Source: Ditylenchus dipsaci (lineage: Eukaryota > Nematoda > Chromadorea > Rhabditida > Anguinidae). Taken from it: DNA of 64,000 bases. This document shows positions 44,680 through 56,703 of this stretch, one piece after another. Within the stretch, counting starts at the first letter, position 1. Each line of letters starts with the position of its first letter. The DNA is taken from the NCBI GenBank assembly GCA_004194705.1, contig SADC01000603.1, positions 1 through 64,000 on the forward strand, read 5' to 3'. Below the pieces are notes generated by a model that worked only from the letters and a program-made list of their open reading frames with translations, did no database searches and had not been told where the DNA came from. Both the position numbers and the translations under genes were made by a program.

Positions 44680-45095
44680 GTGGTTTGCTGGTAGGAAAAG
44701 CAATAAACAAAAAAGGCAGCAAATTTTTAAAAAAAATCGGCCAATTTCAATATTTCTATTTGAAATTCAAAAAAAGCGGACCAAAAAATAAAAAAGGCGG
44801 CCAATTTTACACATTAGGCGGTACATTTCACATACAGCCATTTTTTAATTTTTTTCGAGCTAACTTTTAAACTTTTCTTATGCTAAACGCTTTTTTTCTT
44901 CAAACACTTTCTGGTGCAGTTTTCGTTGCTCTGTCGAATTACATTGTCAGTTTTTTTTGGCTGTATGAGAAATGTACCACCAAAAGTGAGAATTTGGCCG
45001 CCTTTTTAATTTTTTTGGCCGCCTTTTTTAAATTCATAATAAAAAATAGAATTTGGCCGCCTTTTTTGAAAATTTGGCCGCCTTTTTGTTGATTG
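44680..45095. repeat. Palindromic GGCGGCCAAATT arrays
   Basis: 44685-44850 (agcaataaacaaaaaaggcagc..., later gcggtacatttcaca) is inverse to 44935-45095 (tgagaaatgtaccacc... ggccgcctttttgttgattgct). It is also a direct copy of 46655-46830. So three copies of one TIR are present, two of them bounding 44959-46826. Confidence 0.75.
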
Positions 45096-46826
45096 CTGTT
45101 TTTGCTTAATTAAGCTTGTTTTTACTTAAGGTGTAAACTAAAATGCAATCGCAAATCGAGCGACAGAAGAAGCGAGGTATCGCGCGTGAGTGGATGACTG
45201 TGAAGGAGTGCAGCAGCTAGGAAGATACTGATAAGTGGATGGACTAAAATGGAGGATGATGGATACGGTACATCTGGCATATTGGCTTCATATTTGATTC
45301 TATATTTTTAGTGATTGCACGCGGAGACAAAAGATTCTTACCGACAGCAGCAATCTCATCGCATGAAGGCAAGTGAAGTTGCGCGGAATTAATGCAAGCT
45401 ATTTCAAAATGGAATCTGGAGCATTTGTACGAGCCAAAAATTTTGATTGCAGACAGAACTCTAGCTTTAACAAGTGGTGAGCTGTGTTTTAAAGGTCATT
45501 AAGGTTCTATAAAATTGACTTAGCGTGCAGCAATGAGCTTCCGTCGGCCAAGCGAGGAATGTGCTGGTTCCATATTTGCCAGAATTTCGATAAAGAGCTG
45601 CCAAAGTTGAAGATCTAGGAGAATGCAGAATGGGATGAGAAGGTAGAATGAAGTCAAGAAAGACGTGACAATGGTGGCACGAGCAACCTGCTACGAAGAA
45701 TTTCGTGCAAGTTTGTCATCTTTTTGTGTCCATTTCTGATTTTTTTGTATATTTTAGGGGTCAATGCTTATAGCACATTAGGACTAGAAGTGGAACAAAC
45801 GTCGGCGCGTTATAATGGCTTTGCGTAAGTTCATCCAGTCGTGGCTGCTCAGAGAGGATTACCATGGTTGGTTCTATCGGTTTGTCTCTTCAATCGGTGT
45901 CGGCATGTCATCACTTCCTACGAGTAATGGCTTTGAGGGAACCAACAAGCAAGAGTACACGCAAAGGGAGCTGACCGGCATCTCCAGGTTTCTTCTCATC
46001 TTCTCCGGAACGCAAGGTTTGGTAAATTTATTTGATGGATTCCCAAATTAATGTTTAAATCATTTGAAGGAACCTGTCAGAGTTCCAACAGTTCCTAAAT
46101 GTCATGCACTTGTCCAGAGGAAATCAAAGATGAGGTTTTGAAGAATTCTTTGACGGTCATTAAGTTAGAAAAACTCATCAATCTGCTGCCGCAGCCGCTT
46201 GAGGAAGGCAGAAAAGAGGACGAAAAAAAAGAATTGGCCATGCGCTTGAAATAATTTGATTATTGGAATTTGTTTTGTTGACCTGGTCGTTGTTTTGTCA
46301 TAAACTTGCAGATAATTTTTTTTAACTGAAGGTTTGAACTCTTCGTCAAAATATGTAGGTACTTAGGGGGCGAATTCGGTTCCTACGTGTTCGTCATGGA
46401 AATTCTCGATTTCATCCCACAACTATACACTTCTCGGGTTCTCATTTGTGCTGACAAAACAAGAGAAAAAATTACGTAATGAAAGAAAGAAAATAAAAGA
46501 TTCAAATTTGTTAATTCCATGACATTCCACCCATCTCTAATCATTGCATCTAGTTTTGACGATGCAATCATTGTTTTGTCGTTGACTTAGAGATAAATAT
46601 AATGAAACTAACTATTTGGTGTAATATTCTGATTCGTTGTCTTCAGAATAGTTGGTTTAGTGAAAGGAAAATCAATTAACAAAAAAGGCGGCCAAATTTT
46701 CAAAAAAGGCGGCCAAATTCTATTTTTTTATTATTAATTTGAAAAAGGCGGCCAAAAAAATAAAAAAGGCGGCCAAATTCTCACATTTGGTGGTACATTT
46801 CTATTTGAGCCGTTTTTTTTATATCG
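44959..46826 (+). mobile_element. Second MULE-like element, GGCGGCC-array TIRs
   Basis: ggctgtatgagaaatgtaccacc with five ggccgccttttt units (left) faces the inverse array and ggtggtacatttctatttgagcc (46676-46826). A decayed MULE transposase lies between. Architecture is the same as in 38086-40092 (TIR with subterminal minisatellite, transposase reading rightwards), but array sequence differs. The target duplication is not clear because both flanks are T-runs. Confidence 0.7.
45312..46255 (+). pseudogene. MULE-type transposase, decayed
   Basis: From 45331: DKRFLPTAAISSHEGK, a stop, then ELMQAISKWNL..YEPKILIADRTLALTS. After a 47-nt intron (45477-45523): NELPSAKRGMCWFHICQNFDKELPK. Then FIQSWLLREDYHGWFYRFVS with TSNGFEGTNK at 45821-45950, and a tail LINLLPQPLEEGRK at 46170. 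The D-rich strand, the CWFH motif before a helical region and the TN-x-(F/L)-EG phrase are the MULE order. In-frame stops and frame changes show it is inactive. Confidence 0.78.
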
Positions 46827-46994
46827 CTTACCTAGAAAAAGTTTGGAACCTTTTTAGGAAAATGTCAAATTGTTACAATTTTGCAGTCTTTCTACTTTTA
46901 TGTAAATAGACAATATTTTATGACCCTATTGATAGAGCTAGGCTTGGAATTGATTTTCGTATTGGATCATAACCGGAATCCCAAAAGGGCCGTT

Positions 46995-47112
46995 AAATTG
47001 GAAAGGAAAGAAAATGCAGTAAAAATTTCGCTGCCAGTTGTGTGCTGCCAGTTGGGAGAGCTGCAGGTCGGGGGCTGCCAGTTTGAGAGCTGCCATGTGG
47101 TAAGGGCTGCCA
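46995..47112. repeat. Short GCTGCCAGTTGG repeat block
   Basis: Five imperfect copies of gctgccagtt(g/t)gg with gagagct linkers lie between 47030 and 47118. No coding or element ends are seen around them. Confidence 0.65.
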
Positions 47113-47351
47113 GTTGGGTGTCATTCAATATGATCACCTTTAACATGATCATCTAAAAACAACGAGGGGCCAAATCATATGTCGGCACCGGATTCCGCAA
47201 CATAAAGAAACTATTTACTATAATCTATTTTAGCAAGACACCGCATCCGTCTTTATAAATTTATATATTTTTCCTGCAAGTTTCAGCAAAATTAGAGCAC
47301 TGACTCTTAAAAGTTTTCACGTCCGAGAGTTTTCAATTCGGCTCTAGCTCA

Positions 47352-47956
47352 AAATGCTGCCTAGCGGGAATTATCTATTCTGATATTTACTTCACTCATT
47401 TTCAGGACTTTTTAGCGAGTCAACAGGCAGCGATCCAACCAAAAGTCAATCAGCGGTGAACTGAGACGATCGGAATACTTGTACTTTCTAAATCACTCAT
47501 GCAGACCACTCTCGCCGCTCAGCTAACTCGCCACTCAAGCATCGCACCTAAACCACCGAACTTTAGAGAATTAACGCACTCTTCAACTTTGCAGGCTGCA
47601 CTTCATGACTTTTCATTGACAGTCGTTGATTAGTTGTTGATACAAGTATTCCGATCGTCTGGCAGCCAGACATTTTCTATTATAGTGGAATTTGTCGCGC
47701 GACATTTTCTATTATTTTTCGGTGAAATATTTGATGAAATAAAGAAAAATTCGGTTAAATTCGCTCGAATTGAACCAAAAAATAATAGAAATGTCGCGCG
47801 ACAAATTCTAATATAGTAGAGAATGTCTGGCTGCCCGATCGTCTCAGTTCACCGCTGATTGACTTTTGTTGGATCGCTGCCTGTTGATTCGCTAAAAAGA
47901 CCTGAAAATGAGTGAAGTAAATATCAGAATAGATAACTCCCGCTAGGCAGCCTCTT
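47352..47956. mobile_element. Palindromic element with ~130-bp arms, insertion in one arm
   Basis: ctgcctagcgggaattatct...cagcggtgaactgagacgatc runs from the left; its inverse comes in from the right (47836-47956). The right arm is continuous with the left only when 47660-47835 is removed. Ends read gctgcctagcggga / tcccgctaggcagc. Family unknown. Confidence 0.85.
47660..47835. mobile_element. MITE, TSD CGATCGTC, inside a palindrome arm
   Basis: TGGCAGCCAGACATTTTCTA and its inverse (tagagaatgtctggctgcc) form the ends. CGATCGTC occurs at 47652-47659 and 47836-47843. The middle contains TTGTCGCGCGACA twice in inverse order. Removing it with one duplication copy restores the host arm, a direct proof of insertion. 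Confidence 0.88.
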
Positions 47957-49098
47957 GTATAGGAGTTAACGAGCTCCGACAGTTATGTGACATAGGCCTA
48001 GCTATACTGTCATGGGTATGGAGAGAGATCCTTTTTTTTTCAACCGCATACACCTCTTTCAACCGCATACTGCCATACGAAGTCAATAGGTGACACATAG
48101 ACGAAAAAATTGTGACTTAGCGTTAAGTGCATGGAAGACTTTGCCAAGCTGTATGCAGTGAGAATTGTGTTAAAAAGCTAAATTTACCTGACCACCGAAC
48201 CTAAAATCACAAATACAAGCTTCTGAAAAGAACATCTAAGAGCTAAAAAATAAAGACTAAGCCAACCGATGCAAGAATCCTTTAATTGTTGGACAGTTTT
48301 GACATTGAACTTGAGCTCTTCTCACTGTAATCTGTAAAATTTACCTGAAAAACCACCATGAAAAGTAAAAAATCAACCACTAGAAGTCAAATATGGGCTG
48401 AAAACAAGAAAAATAAGGCCTATAAATAGTTGAAAATGACTAACCAAAATACCTCACTAATCAAGTCAATTAGTCAATTTTGTGAGACTAACAAACAACA
48501 GGATACTTAAAACACATGAAAACCATAAAACAATAAGAAAAATTGAGTAGGGGACACTGAATTAGCCCTATATCCACTGAAGAAAAATTTGGGGGCATTT
48601 TTTTGAAAATTTGGGGCAGAAAAAAGTAATTTGGGGGCAAAAAGAGTAATTAGGGGGATTTCAAATTTGGGGGCAGAAAAAAGTACCGTCCTTTTCATTA
48701 CATTACATTACTAATTAATTCATCCAATCAATACATTACAGACATTTGTTCATTTTCACAGACAATTTTGCAATTTTACAGACGATTTTGCACATGGCGA
48801 CTATTAAACTACTTGTCTAGTGCTGGCTGTGCCTAGTTGGTGCTGGAATAAGCGGGAATAACCAAGACTTACGCGTGGCTTGTGACTTGCGCAGGGCCGA
48901 CCCAACCAGGCTTATATGTGCGTGCGGTCTTTTGCCCCTTTTTTTTTCATAAACTGTTTTTCCATTTTCAGATCTCTCAAACAATTGAGTGTTTTATAAA
49001 TACCCACCATGGAAACAAAATTTATAAATAAATTTATTTTAATAATGTCAAAAAGCGTTATTAGTAAAACAAAATGTTGGAACAGCTGTTCGATTTTC
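47957..49098. other. Intergenic; small G-rich repeat at 48585-48690
   Basis: aatttgggggcagaaaaaagta recurs three times at 48590-48690. ttacagacgattttgca recurs near 48770. No exon was found. Minus-strand gene 49099-50632 ends just after this stretch. Confidence 0.45.
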
Positions 49099-50632
49099 TC
49101 AATTCTTGTTCATCGGTGTGAATACAGCTCCTCCATAAGGACTTTGACCACCATACACATTTTGTGGGAAGAATCTTCCACTGCCACCATATCCAGCGCC
49201 AAATGGATTGGTGGGCATGCCCTGGCCGTATGGGATCATGTTATTTGAGCCGAACCCAGCATTTCCTCGATTGTTGTTGTTATTGTTGTTGCCCCCGCTG
49301 AGGTTGGAGAAAGGCGAAGAAGCACCAGTGCAACTGCAATCCAGACCATCGGCTTGAGCCAGCATTTGGGCTAAAAATGTTGGATTAGTGGACTTTGCAT
49401 AGTTCTACATCCTACCCACCAAACTGTTCGAAAGATGATTTCCGGCAGTGTTTCTGTTGATTTGCTCTTGTAGACGACGCACCTGCTCTTGTAGCTGTTG
49501 AACTTGCTGTTGAGCAGCAGCGTTTACGTCACTAGGGACTGGCAAAAGTGTCTTGGCCAGTTGGACTTGGCTGAGCACTTGCAGTTGAAGTCAAAGTTGA
49601 CTGCTGAAATGCTGAGTAAGTATTTTTGTAAATTGCCAATAGCCTACCTCCGTTATCCTGACCATTATTTCCATACATCCCCTGACCGAAACCACCCATT
49701 CCACCATAACCACCGAAGGGCTAAAAGGGGTCAAAATATTTTTTGAAATATTTTATTTTATTTTCTGGCTGACCGGCTGGTTGAATCGACCGTTGGGTCC
49801 AACAAACACGAACGGAGAATCATGCTGGGCTTCTATTTTGGGGGCTTGAGGGTCAGAAGATGACTTTGAATCATTGACCACCTCTTCCACGTTCACCGTC
49901 TGGTCTGGTGAGTCCTGCAAAGTTTTGGTGTATTAATAATAAAGTCTTTTTTTCGAGTTTTTCGTTGTTTTTATTTATTTTGTGTATGATTTATGGCTTC
50001 CACCCGAAATTTTGATTGGGAATTAACAAATTTCAGTCGAAATCAATCAGACCCTAGGAGCACTTATTCCCTTATGCTATTATGCTCTCAGCATTTATTT
50101 AACCATTGATCAGATAAGGGTCTTGATCTTATCTGGACTCTACTGTCATAAAAAATGTACAAAATGACTTGCAGTCAGGAGGAATCGAACCCGATGAATT
50201 GCAAAAAACTTAAAAATTATCTAATTTTGCATTGAATATTATTAAACTGCATATTTTTGGTAAAAAATTTAAGGATTTTGGTGTGTGCGGACCTGCTGGA
50301 GCTCCAGGCCCACTTCTAGCTCTACAGCACTTGCAAACGGCAGAAAGGGCAGCATATTGGTAGGTTTGGAGCCAGAAGATGGACTCCTCCTCACATGTTT
50401 AAGCTGATAATCGGGCTGGAGACGGTGCAGTAGTGCACCAATTCTGGTTCATACTCCAAGTTCAGGTCCACACTAATTTCCTGGATACCCCCTTTTAGGT
50501 CAGGAGATTGGCGGAAATATAAAAGCAGTGACTAAAAGCTTACCGGAAGCCATAGGCAGTATTGAACAAGAGGGTGGAACAGCAGAGAAGCAGGGCTGAC
50601 AGCCAGAAGAGACTGGATTGAACTGGCTGCAT
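49099..50632 (-). CDS. Secreted Gly/Asn/Gln-rich protein, six or seven exons, two frame breaks
   Basis: Exons on the minus strand: 50544-50632, 50293-50472, 49774-49914, 49648-49720, 49416-49611 and 49099-49370, with introns of 71, 378, 53, 36 and 45 nt. The ATG at 50630-50632 starts MQPVQSS, then LFWLSALLLCCSTLLF, a signal peptide probably cut after TAYG. Later come an acidic segment (DSPDQTVNVEEVV), the Gly-rich GGYGGMGGFGQGMYGNN, a Gln-rich coiled coil (QQQVQQLQEQVRRLQEQI), and a C-terminal GNNNNNNNRGN, MIPYGQGMPTNPFGAGYGGS tail. One base is missing or two extra near 50437 and one is extra near 49540; both breaks fall in otherwise coherent exons. Probably extracellular and structural, but I recognise no family. 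Confidence 0.75.
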
Positions 50633-50841
50633 TGATTTGAATTTTTGACTGGTGCTTTTAAAGTTCATTTTGTAGAATTTAATTTAATAGGAATAAGAAT
50701 TTAAAGACGGAATACTGAAATTCTACTTTTTAATTTTGTTTAAAAAAGTTTGCTACAACAGATTGAAAAAGTACAAAGACACGAAAAATAATCTTCAACT
50801 ATTTTATTAGGTCAGAAAAAAATTGCATCTACAGATATGTC

Positions 50842-51083
50842 GGAACTGGTGCACAATATGCGCCACATTCTGTGCCAAAATATGCCTTGGTACCCCCTGT
50901 TGCTTTTTCATGAAAAACAGCTTGGTCCCCCCTGTCCATTAGAGTTATAATAATGTTGTGATCATGGTGATCATGGTGATTATGGTTAACATGATCACCA
51001 TGAACATGATCACCTTCAAAACCACAGGGGGGACCAAGGCATATTTTGGCACAGAAATGTGGCGCATATTGTGCACCAGTACC
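50842..51083. mobile_element. TIR element with ATGATCACC core
   Basis: CTGGTGCACAATATGCGCCAC opposes gtggcgcatattgtgcaccag. Next in, cagaatgt.. tgccaaaatatgcc faces ggcatattttggcac with the ccttggtaccccctg motif. The centre repeats gatcatggtgatcatgg, as at 1945 and 59555. Ends abut gaact / tacc, with no clear duplication. Confidence 0.8.
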
Positions 51084-52204
51084 TCTTGTCAAATACGAGC
51101 TAGATAAGATTTTGCATGAAAAACTTAAATTAACCGTGGAGCTAATGCATCACACTGCCCTATGAAATACACAAATTAATTAAAAATCAAACTAAATATC
51201 AAAAATGTAAAAATACATATTTATATATAGGATAATTCAAAAAAAATTCTTGCGGGGCTATAATACCACCCCCACCCAATCAGGATTTTTAGCCTATTTA
51301 GCCCCCGCCCGTCAGAACATTCTGGGTACGCGTATGAAAACACCACTTTTCACAACTTGTTACACACCACTTGTCAGACGGCCCCTCATATCCGAAGGCT
51401 TCGTTCAACTGGCTAGTTAAACTGATGTTGTTGTTGTTCTCTAAGAAAAGACCAGACAATAATCTACTTCGGCAGATTATCGACCATGATGAAAGCTAAA
51501 TTGTGGAAAAGTGAAAATTGATTTTGAACAAACTGATAGCTTTCTATCTAGCATAACCACAAAAATATGCACTATCAAATGAAAATAACTTAAAGAGAAA
51601 GCCTTATATATGCCTGTTCCCAATTATATGAAATTATATGAAAGGGAGGCTAATGAAAAGGAAAGCATATTTTGGGGATAAATATGATTGAAATCCAAAA
51701 AGTGAGATAACACCCAAGCTATAAACTTTTTTAAGCCAGCTTAGCACAATTTCACTGAACGCAGGCGGTTTAACCCCAATATTGAAAAAGCAAATCGCCA
51801 GTGAGTAATATATCTCCATTTAGTCATTCCAGTAAAATGTTCTGCTGATTTATGTGCTTTTTAAATAATAGAGTGAAGAAAAATTGCTGTAATTTTTAGG
51901 GAACTGAAGTCTGGATCCGAGGGACTTCGAGGATTGCATAAAAGAAGCAGGTTAATCCCTGCATTGTGTGTCATGAAAATGATCTCTCCAAAAAGCGACT
52001 AAAAGAGGTCGCTCACGGAAATGCTTTTTAGCATGAAATAAACGTTTAATTTTTTCGCATTTCAATCTTCGAAAATATGATTTTGAGAAATTAATACTGA
52101 AATATGAATTCCGCGACTAAATAAATCTAGATTGTTTGAAAAAGGATGTAAGTAAAACGCACATTTTTCTTTAAAGTAGGGGAAAAGCAATTTAGGTCTG
52201 AAAA
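51084..52204. other. Intergenic, no gene recognised
   Basis: 51245-51325 is a fragment of the C-run element family (ataccacccccacccaatcagg). Otherwise I see only AT-rich sequence. Confidence 0.4.
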
Positions 52205-52380
52205 AGTGGCTTCGGTGGCGCAGTGAGAAAGAGATTGTGTTTTATGGTCATAAAAGAGTGCGCAGGTTCGATCCCGCATGCATGCGCTTCACTTTTTTGG
52301 GGGTTTTTGACCAGTTCTAGGGTAATTTGGGTCGCTGATTTCGAATTTTTGCATCTGGCGCCAAAACAGTCTAATTGGTT
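52205..52380 (+). mobile_element. tRNA-derived SINE copy
   Basis: TTCGGTGGCGCAGTGAGAAAG (A box) and GTGCGCAGGTTCGATCCCGC (B box) head the element. They are followed by gaccagttctagggtaattt, gggtcgctgatttcgaattt and catctggcgccaaaacagtc, the SINE body shared with 30778-30930 and 57320-57575. A separate tRNA-like B box (acaagttcgaatcatgg) lies at 52549. Confidence 0.78.
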
Positions 52381-54093
52381 ATCCGACATTTGCGCGCCAC
52401 GACATTTACGCCACGACATTTGCGCGCCAGAATACATTTTCATATCTGGACTTCAAGCGAACCACCAGATCAGCACCACCAACTTACCAATGTTTGGGTG
52501 GCGGTAAATTCACCCTTCGATAAATTCACCCTCTAAATTTTCGAGGTTACAAGTTCGAATCATGGTGGTAGCAGACATCATATTTCTTAAAAACAGTCAA
52601 AAGTCGACCATTAAGCCTCAGGGTGCGTTAGGAAAACCCCTGGTACCTCTCTTACATGGATATTCACCTCGAATTAGCTGTAAGTAATTAAATATAATTG
52701 TGCCTTTACCAGAGTTGTGTCCTGAACACGGTTTCATGATGCAAAAACAGCGATTTGACTTGCAGGAACCCCAGTTCTGCAGTAGTTTCATGCCCCTAGG
52801 GCGTCCAGGTGGTTCTGAGGTCGTTTTGCCGCACATCATTACTCAGTCCTTAGGAAGTAGTACCCAGGTAGCGGTACCTAATGCCGTGGTAGTGGATGGA
52901 TGGATATATCTGGTATATGAATACTAGTGGAGAGGTTGAAATAAGCTAGTTGACGGTTTTGGTCCACTCAATCCATATTTTTTTTGTTTTGGTTCACTCA
53001 AAGTCCACTCAATTCACACCTGTGGCAATTTTTTTCCAATATTTTTTACTTCAAAAAGATTTTCGTGTACTTGCTCCAATAATCTCGAGATAATTTTTAG
53101 ATAAAAACTGCTATTTGAGCAGTTTTACCAAGACTCATAAAATACTTTATCAAATGGCATTTTAATAATATCAAATTTTCTTTCGGATGCTCGAATCAGT
53201 GCTAAAAACAGGTTTTGGCACTCGAAAAGCATAAAAATAATTTCACACCGAATTTCAGACCGATCGAATCGGTTGGTGCGTGGATTATCCAGTAGGATTG
53301 AGGCTGGGTTATAGAAAAACATTTGGAATGATAAGAATCTTTCACTAAACAAAAAATATTAATTTGGAAATGTTTAGTGAGGGGTTAACTATAACATAGA
53401 AAATACGGTAAATCTACCTTTTCTAGCAGTCCGGGAAGGGTCTGTCCCGAGTCCAGTGGTAAATTTGTCTGATAAAAATGTATTTTGGTCTTTTAAAAAA
53501 ATGCTCACGGTTTTGGATGAGGTACACACATAAAAACCGCTTGACTCAAAGTTAAATTTAGTTTATCCACCTACTAACCTGATACAAACCTGCGACAACA
53601 TTTTGGGCCAAAAACACAAACGCATCTGCGCCACCGAGGCCACATTTTCAACCCTAAGTATCTTTTCCCGCTTTTTTAAAATACAGGTCTGTTGTTATAA
53701 ACTGTAAAAGTAAAAAACTTATAAAAAGTCGCCTTGGATTTTGGATTTTATTTTTACTCATCTTGAACTCTAGATTCACATCATAATTAATGAGCTGCAA
53801 AAAAATCCGTGACACTTACTGCTTTTGTTTTGAATAGAGGAGAGGGGGAGGGGGGGGTGTTGGCTCTTGAAATACGGTAATTTCACGTATTTTCTAAATT
53901 CTTTCAATTTTTATTGTAAACAAACAGCGACAAAATACCAATTCAACGGATATTTTCGGTTCGTACAATTCAGCAATAGCTTTCAGAAGTTTTTCGAATG
54001 GATCCCTGCACCTAAATAAAAAAGGTAATTTTAAAAGGTCCACCGGATAACCGAAAAGAACCTTATAGTGACTCGAAGGACCATGCTCACGGT
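52381..54093. other. Intergenic with repeat fragments
   Basis: 52750-52925 (gacttgcaggaaccccagttctg..., then tagtacccaggtagcggtac) matches 55858-56080. 53595-53645 (minus) is a SINE A/B box remnant with a damaged B box (GGTTTGTATC). 53400 and 53868 carry single aatacggtaa ends of the mariner-like family. No exon found. Confidence 0.5.
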
Positions 54094-54295
54094 GGTCCTC
54101 CGCCAATTTAAAAAATTTTCCTTAAAAGCATTCTTCTATTCGGATTTTTTCAACTTGGTCTCTTACAAAACAAGGCCTGGAATTTAATTTTAGGTATGAT
54201 TTTGTTAGAAAAAAGTTAAAAAATCTGTACAGAAATCCAACGATTAGGAAAAACTTTTGAATTGGCGGGTGACCACCAGACTACCGTGGGCATGC
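54094..54295. mobile_element. Snap-back element, uninterrupted copy of 14462-14903 family
   Basis: CCGCCAATTTAAAAAATTTTCC...cggattttttcaacttgg faces gttaaaaaatctgta...cttttgaattggcggg. It confirms that the pogo-like MITE at 14496-14741 is an insertion in the other copy. Confidence 0.78.
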
Positions 54296-54775
54296 TCCAT
54301 TTAATGACGGTCAAGTAGTCAGATACTAAATAAACTGTAATTTACAGTCAACTCTAAATTTTACAGTTAGAATCAACTTATCTAATACAGTTTGTCTTAG
54401 TTTTCTCAGGCTTTTAAAAAAATCTAATTATTATACTGCAAAATAATTAAATTTTATAAAAGACCATAGAATCTCGAAAAAATAAGGTGAACAAAATTTT
54501 GAAATAAATATTTTAGAGAAAAATTTTTAGGACCGAAAAATAATCGGATTTTGTGTATTTGTTGGTGATTTATCTACAAGTTCAAATGCGAGTGAAACTC
54601 TTCAATAAGCAACAAAAGAATGCTCAATGAACAAATAAAAGAGTGGCATGCAGCCTTGAAAAAAATAAAAAAGTGACTCAACAAAAATCACCTTCAAAAC
54701 ATTAGATGACTCATTTTGAGTAAACATCTTACAAAGCGGCCTTGTTTTGATCGTAATTTTTAAATTTTTATAAAT

Positions 54776-55114
54776 ACAGTGTGTTACCAGAATTTGACCG
54801 CTTTTACGGCCATAACTTGAATTTAGAATTTCTGTAAAGAAATATCGACTCAGTTTTTCGGGAAATTTTTTTGTATATAAAGTCAAAACACGATTTTTGC
54901 TTGCTCCCCCTGTGGTTTAGCTCCGGGCCTGTGGATGGCCTCTTGATGGGCAAGGCCTAAACCACATGGGATTAAGCAAAAATCGACTTTTTGACTTTAA
55001 ACAACGAAAAAATTGCCCAAAAACTCAGCCGATCTACGTTCACAGAAATTCAAAATTCGACCTGCAACAAAAGTTATGGGAGCTTAAAAATGGCCAAAAT
55101 TCTGGTTTCACCCT
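54776..55114. mobile_element. TIR element, CAGKGTG..ACCAGAATTTTG ends
   Basis: cagtgtgttaccagaatttgacc opposes ggccaaaattctggtttcaccctg. Arms pass cataactt, gaatttctgt and cgactca. The core is a GC-richer palindrome ccctgtggttt / aaaccacatggg. The hAT-like tip lacks a visible duplication. Confidence 0.68.
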
Positions 55115-56291
55115 GCACACTCGAAAAAAAAGACTTTGAGCAATCAATAACTAGCAAGTAGCAAATTAGCAAAAATAAGCATTGTTATAAAATTGTCATA
55201 CTCTGAGCGTGAGGGCTCATCATTATGATGAAAGCAGTCTGATCAAGTCTCCATCTCTAAGCCAGAGCGAAAATTTCGGTGCGTTATCGTTTCAGCACTT
55301 CTTTTCAAATGAAAAAAAGACGAAACGTTTCGTCCTTTTTTTTCATTCTAAGATTGCCGTGGTCCCCCCTGTTGTTTTTTTTATTTAAGAATATTTTCAT
55401 TTAATGATTGCCTTGGTCCCCCTGTTGTTTTTTCGAAAATTTTTAGATTGTGTCCGAACCACCCCAAACCACTCAAAACCACCTCAAGCTACCCAAACAT
55501 CCAAAAATGGCCAAAAGCACCCAACACACCCAAACCAACCAAAACCACCCGAAAACATCCAAAACTACTCCAAATAAAAGTTTTGCGGGAATTGAAATTT
55601 TTCAGTCTGAATCAATGCAACCAAGTGGTCGTCCACTTGGATCAATTTTTTTTACGTTTTTCATGTTGCAAAACCTGTTTCCTGGACTAATTCGTGCATA
55701 CTGAAGATGGTTTGATAGTAGTCAAATGCATTTTTCTTAGGTATTTTTGAGTATTAGGATAAATGTAAAAAATTTGATCCAAGTGGACGACCACTTGGTT
55801 TAGTTGGTACGTGGATTACCCAATAAACCTGAAGCTGTATTATAAAAAGATTTAAAATGATTCGACCTACAGGAACCCCAGTTCTGGAGTAATTTCGTAT
55901 CCCTTAGAGAACCCAGGTGTATGGAGATGGTAACACTAAGAAAGTGGCAGTAAGGTGGTTATACCAAGAGAGTGACGAGGTATCGGTACTCAGGTGGAAG
56001 TGCTGAGGTAGTGGTACTTGGGTGGTGTTAGAATGTATTTTCTAGGTAGTGGTATCTCAATGGTAGTACTCAGTTGGCAGTACCCAAGATTATTAGACCA
56101 TTAAAACCAAGTGGTCGTCCACCTAGATCGAATTTATTTCGTTTTTTATATTCCAAAACCTGTTTTCTGGACTGATTCGGGCCCGCTGAAGATGGTTTGA
56201 TAATGGTAAAATGCCGTTTTCTCGGGTATTTTTTGAGTTTTGGGCAATAATTGATTTTGGAGAAATCAATTATGTATCATTGGCAAAAGCA

Positions 56292-56465
56292 AATATTGGT
56301 ATACTATCCAGGTGGTTTGGGCACCATCCAGATGGTTTGGGTACTATCCAGACGGCTTGGACACGATCCAGATGGTTTAAGTACTATCCAGATAGTTTAG
56401 ATACTATCCACGTGCTTTGGACATTATCCATGTAGTTTGGATAGTCAGCTAGTTAGGATAGTATA
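56292..56465. repeat. 21-bp minisatellite, ~8 copies
   Basis: GTACTATCCAGATGGTTTGG-type units repeat every 21 bases, with substitutions (ccaggtgg, ccagacgg, ccatgtag). Located inside 55285-57262. Confidence 0.85.
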
Positions 56466-56637
56466 CAGGTGGATAATACCTTTAAAACAGTCATTTACCT
56501 TGATATCTAAAGTCAAACATACAAATTTAAATACACAAATTCGACCCGAAAACAATGGGAAATGCGGTCTGAACATGATTTTATAGGATTCCTCACATTT
56601 TTTTGGATCTATATGTGCCGTTTCCAATAAAAAGCCA

Positions 56638-56703
56638 CCGGTGAGGGTCGAACCCGGGACCTTTGTTTTTAAAGAGCGAACGTTTTACCACTACACCACC
56701 AAA
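56638..56703 (-). other. tRNA-like sequence, not an intact tRNA
   Basis: On the minus strand it reads GGTGGTGTAGTGGTAAAACG, a D-arm-like A box, and 35 bases on GGTCCCGGGTTCGACCC, a B box. The T-stem and acceptor stem pair poorly, so it is a decayed tRNA or a tRNA-derived repeat. It sits inside a composite mobile element. Confidence 0.6.

Noticed and set aside
52700..52927. 75-codon plus-strand ORF (PLPELCPEHGF...)
   Set aside because: The underlying DNA recurs at 55858-56080, so it is repeat sequence, not an exon.
56638..56703. Functional tRNA gene on the minus strand
   Set aside because: Good A and B boxes but poor T and acceptor stems.
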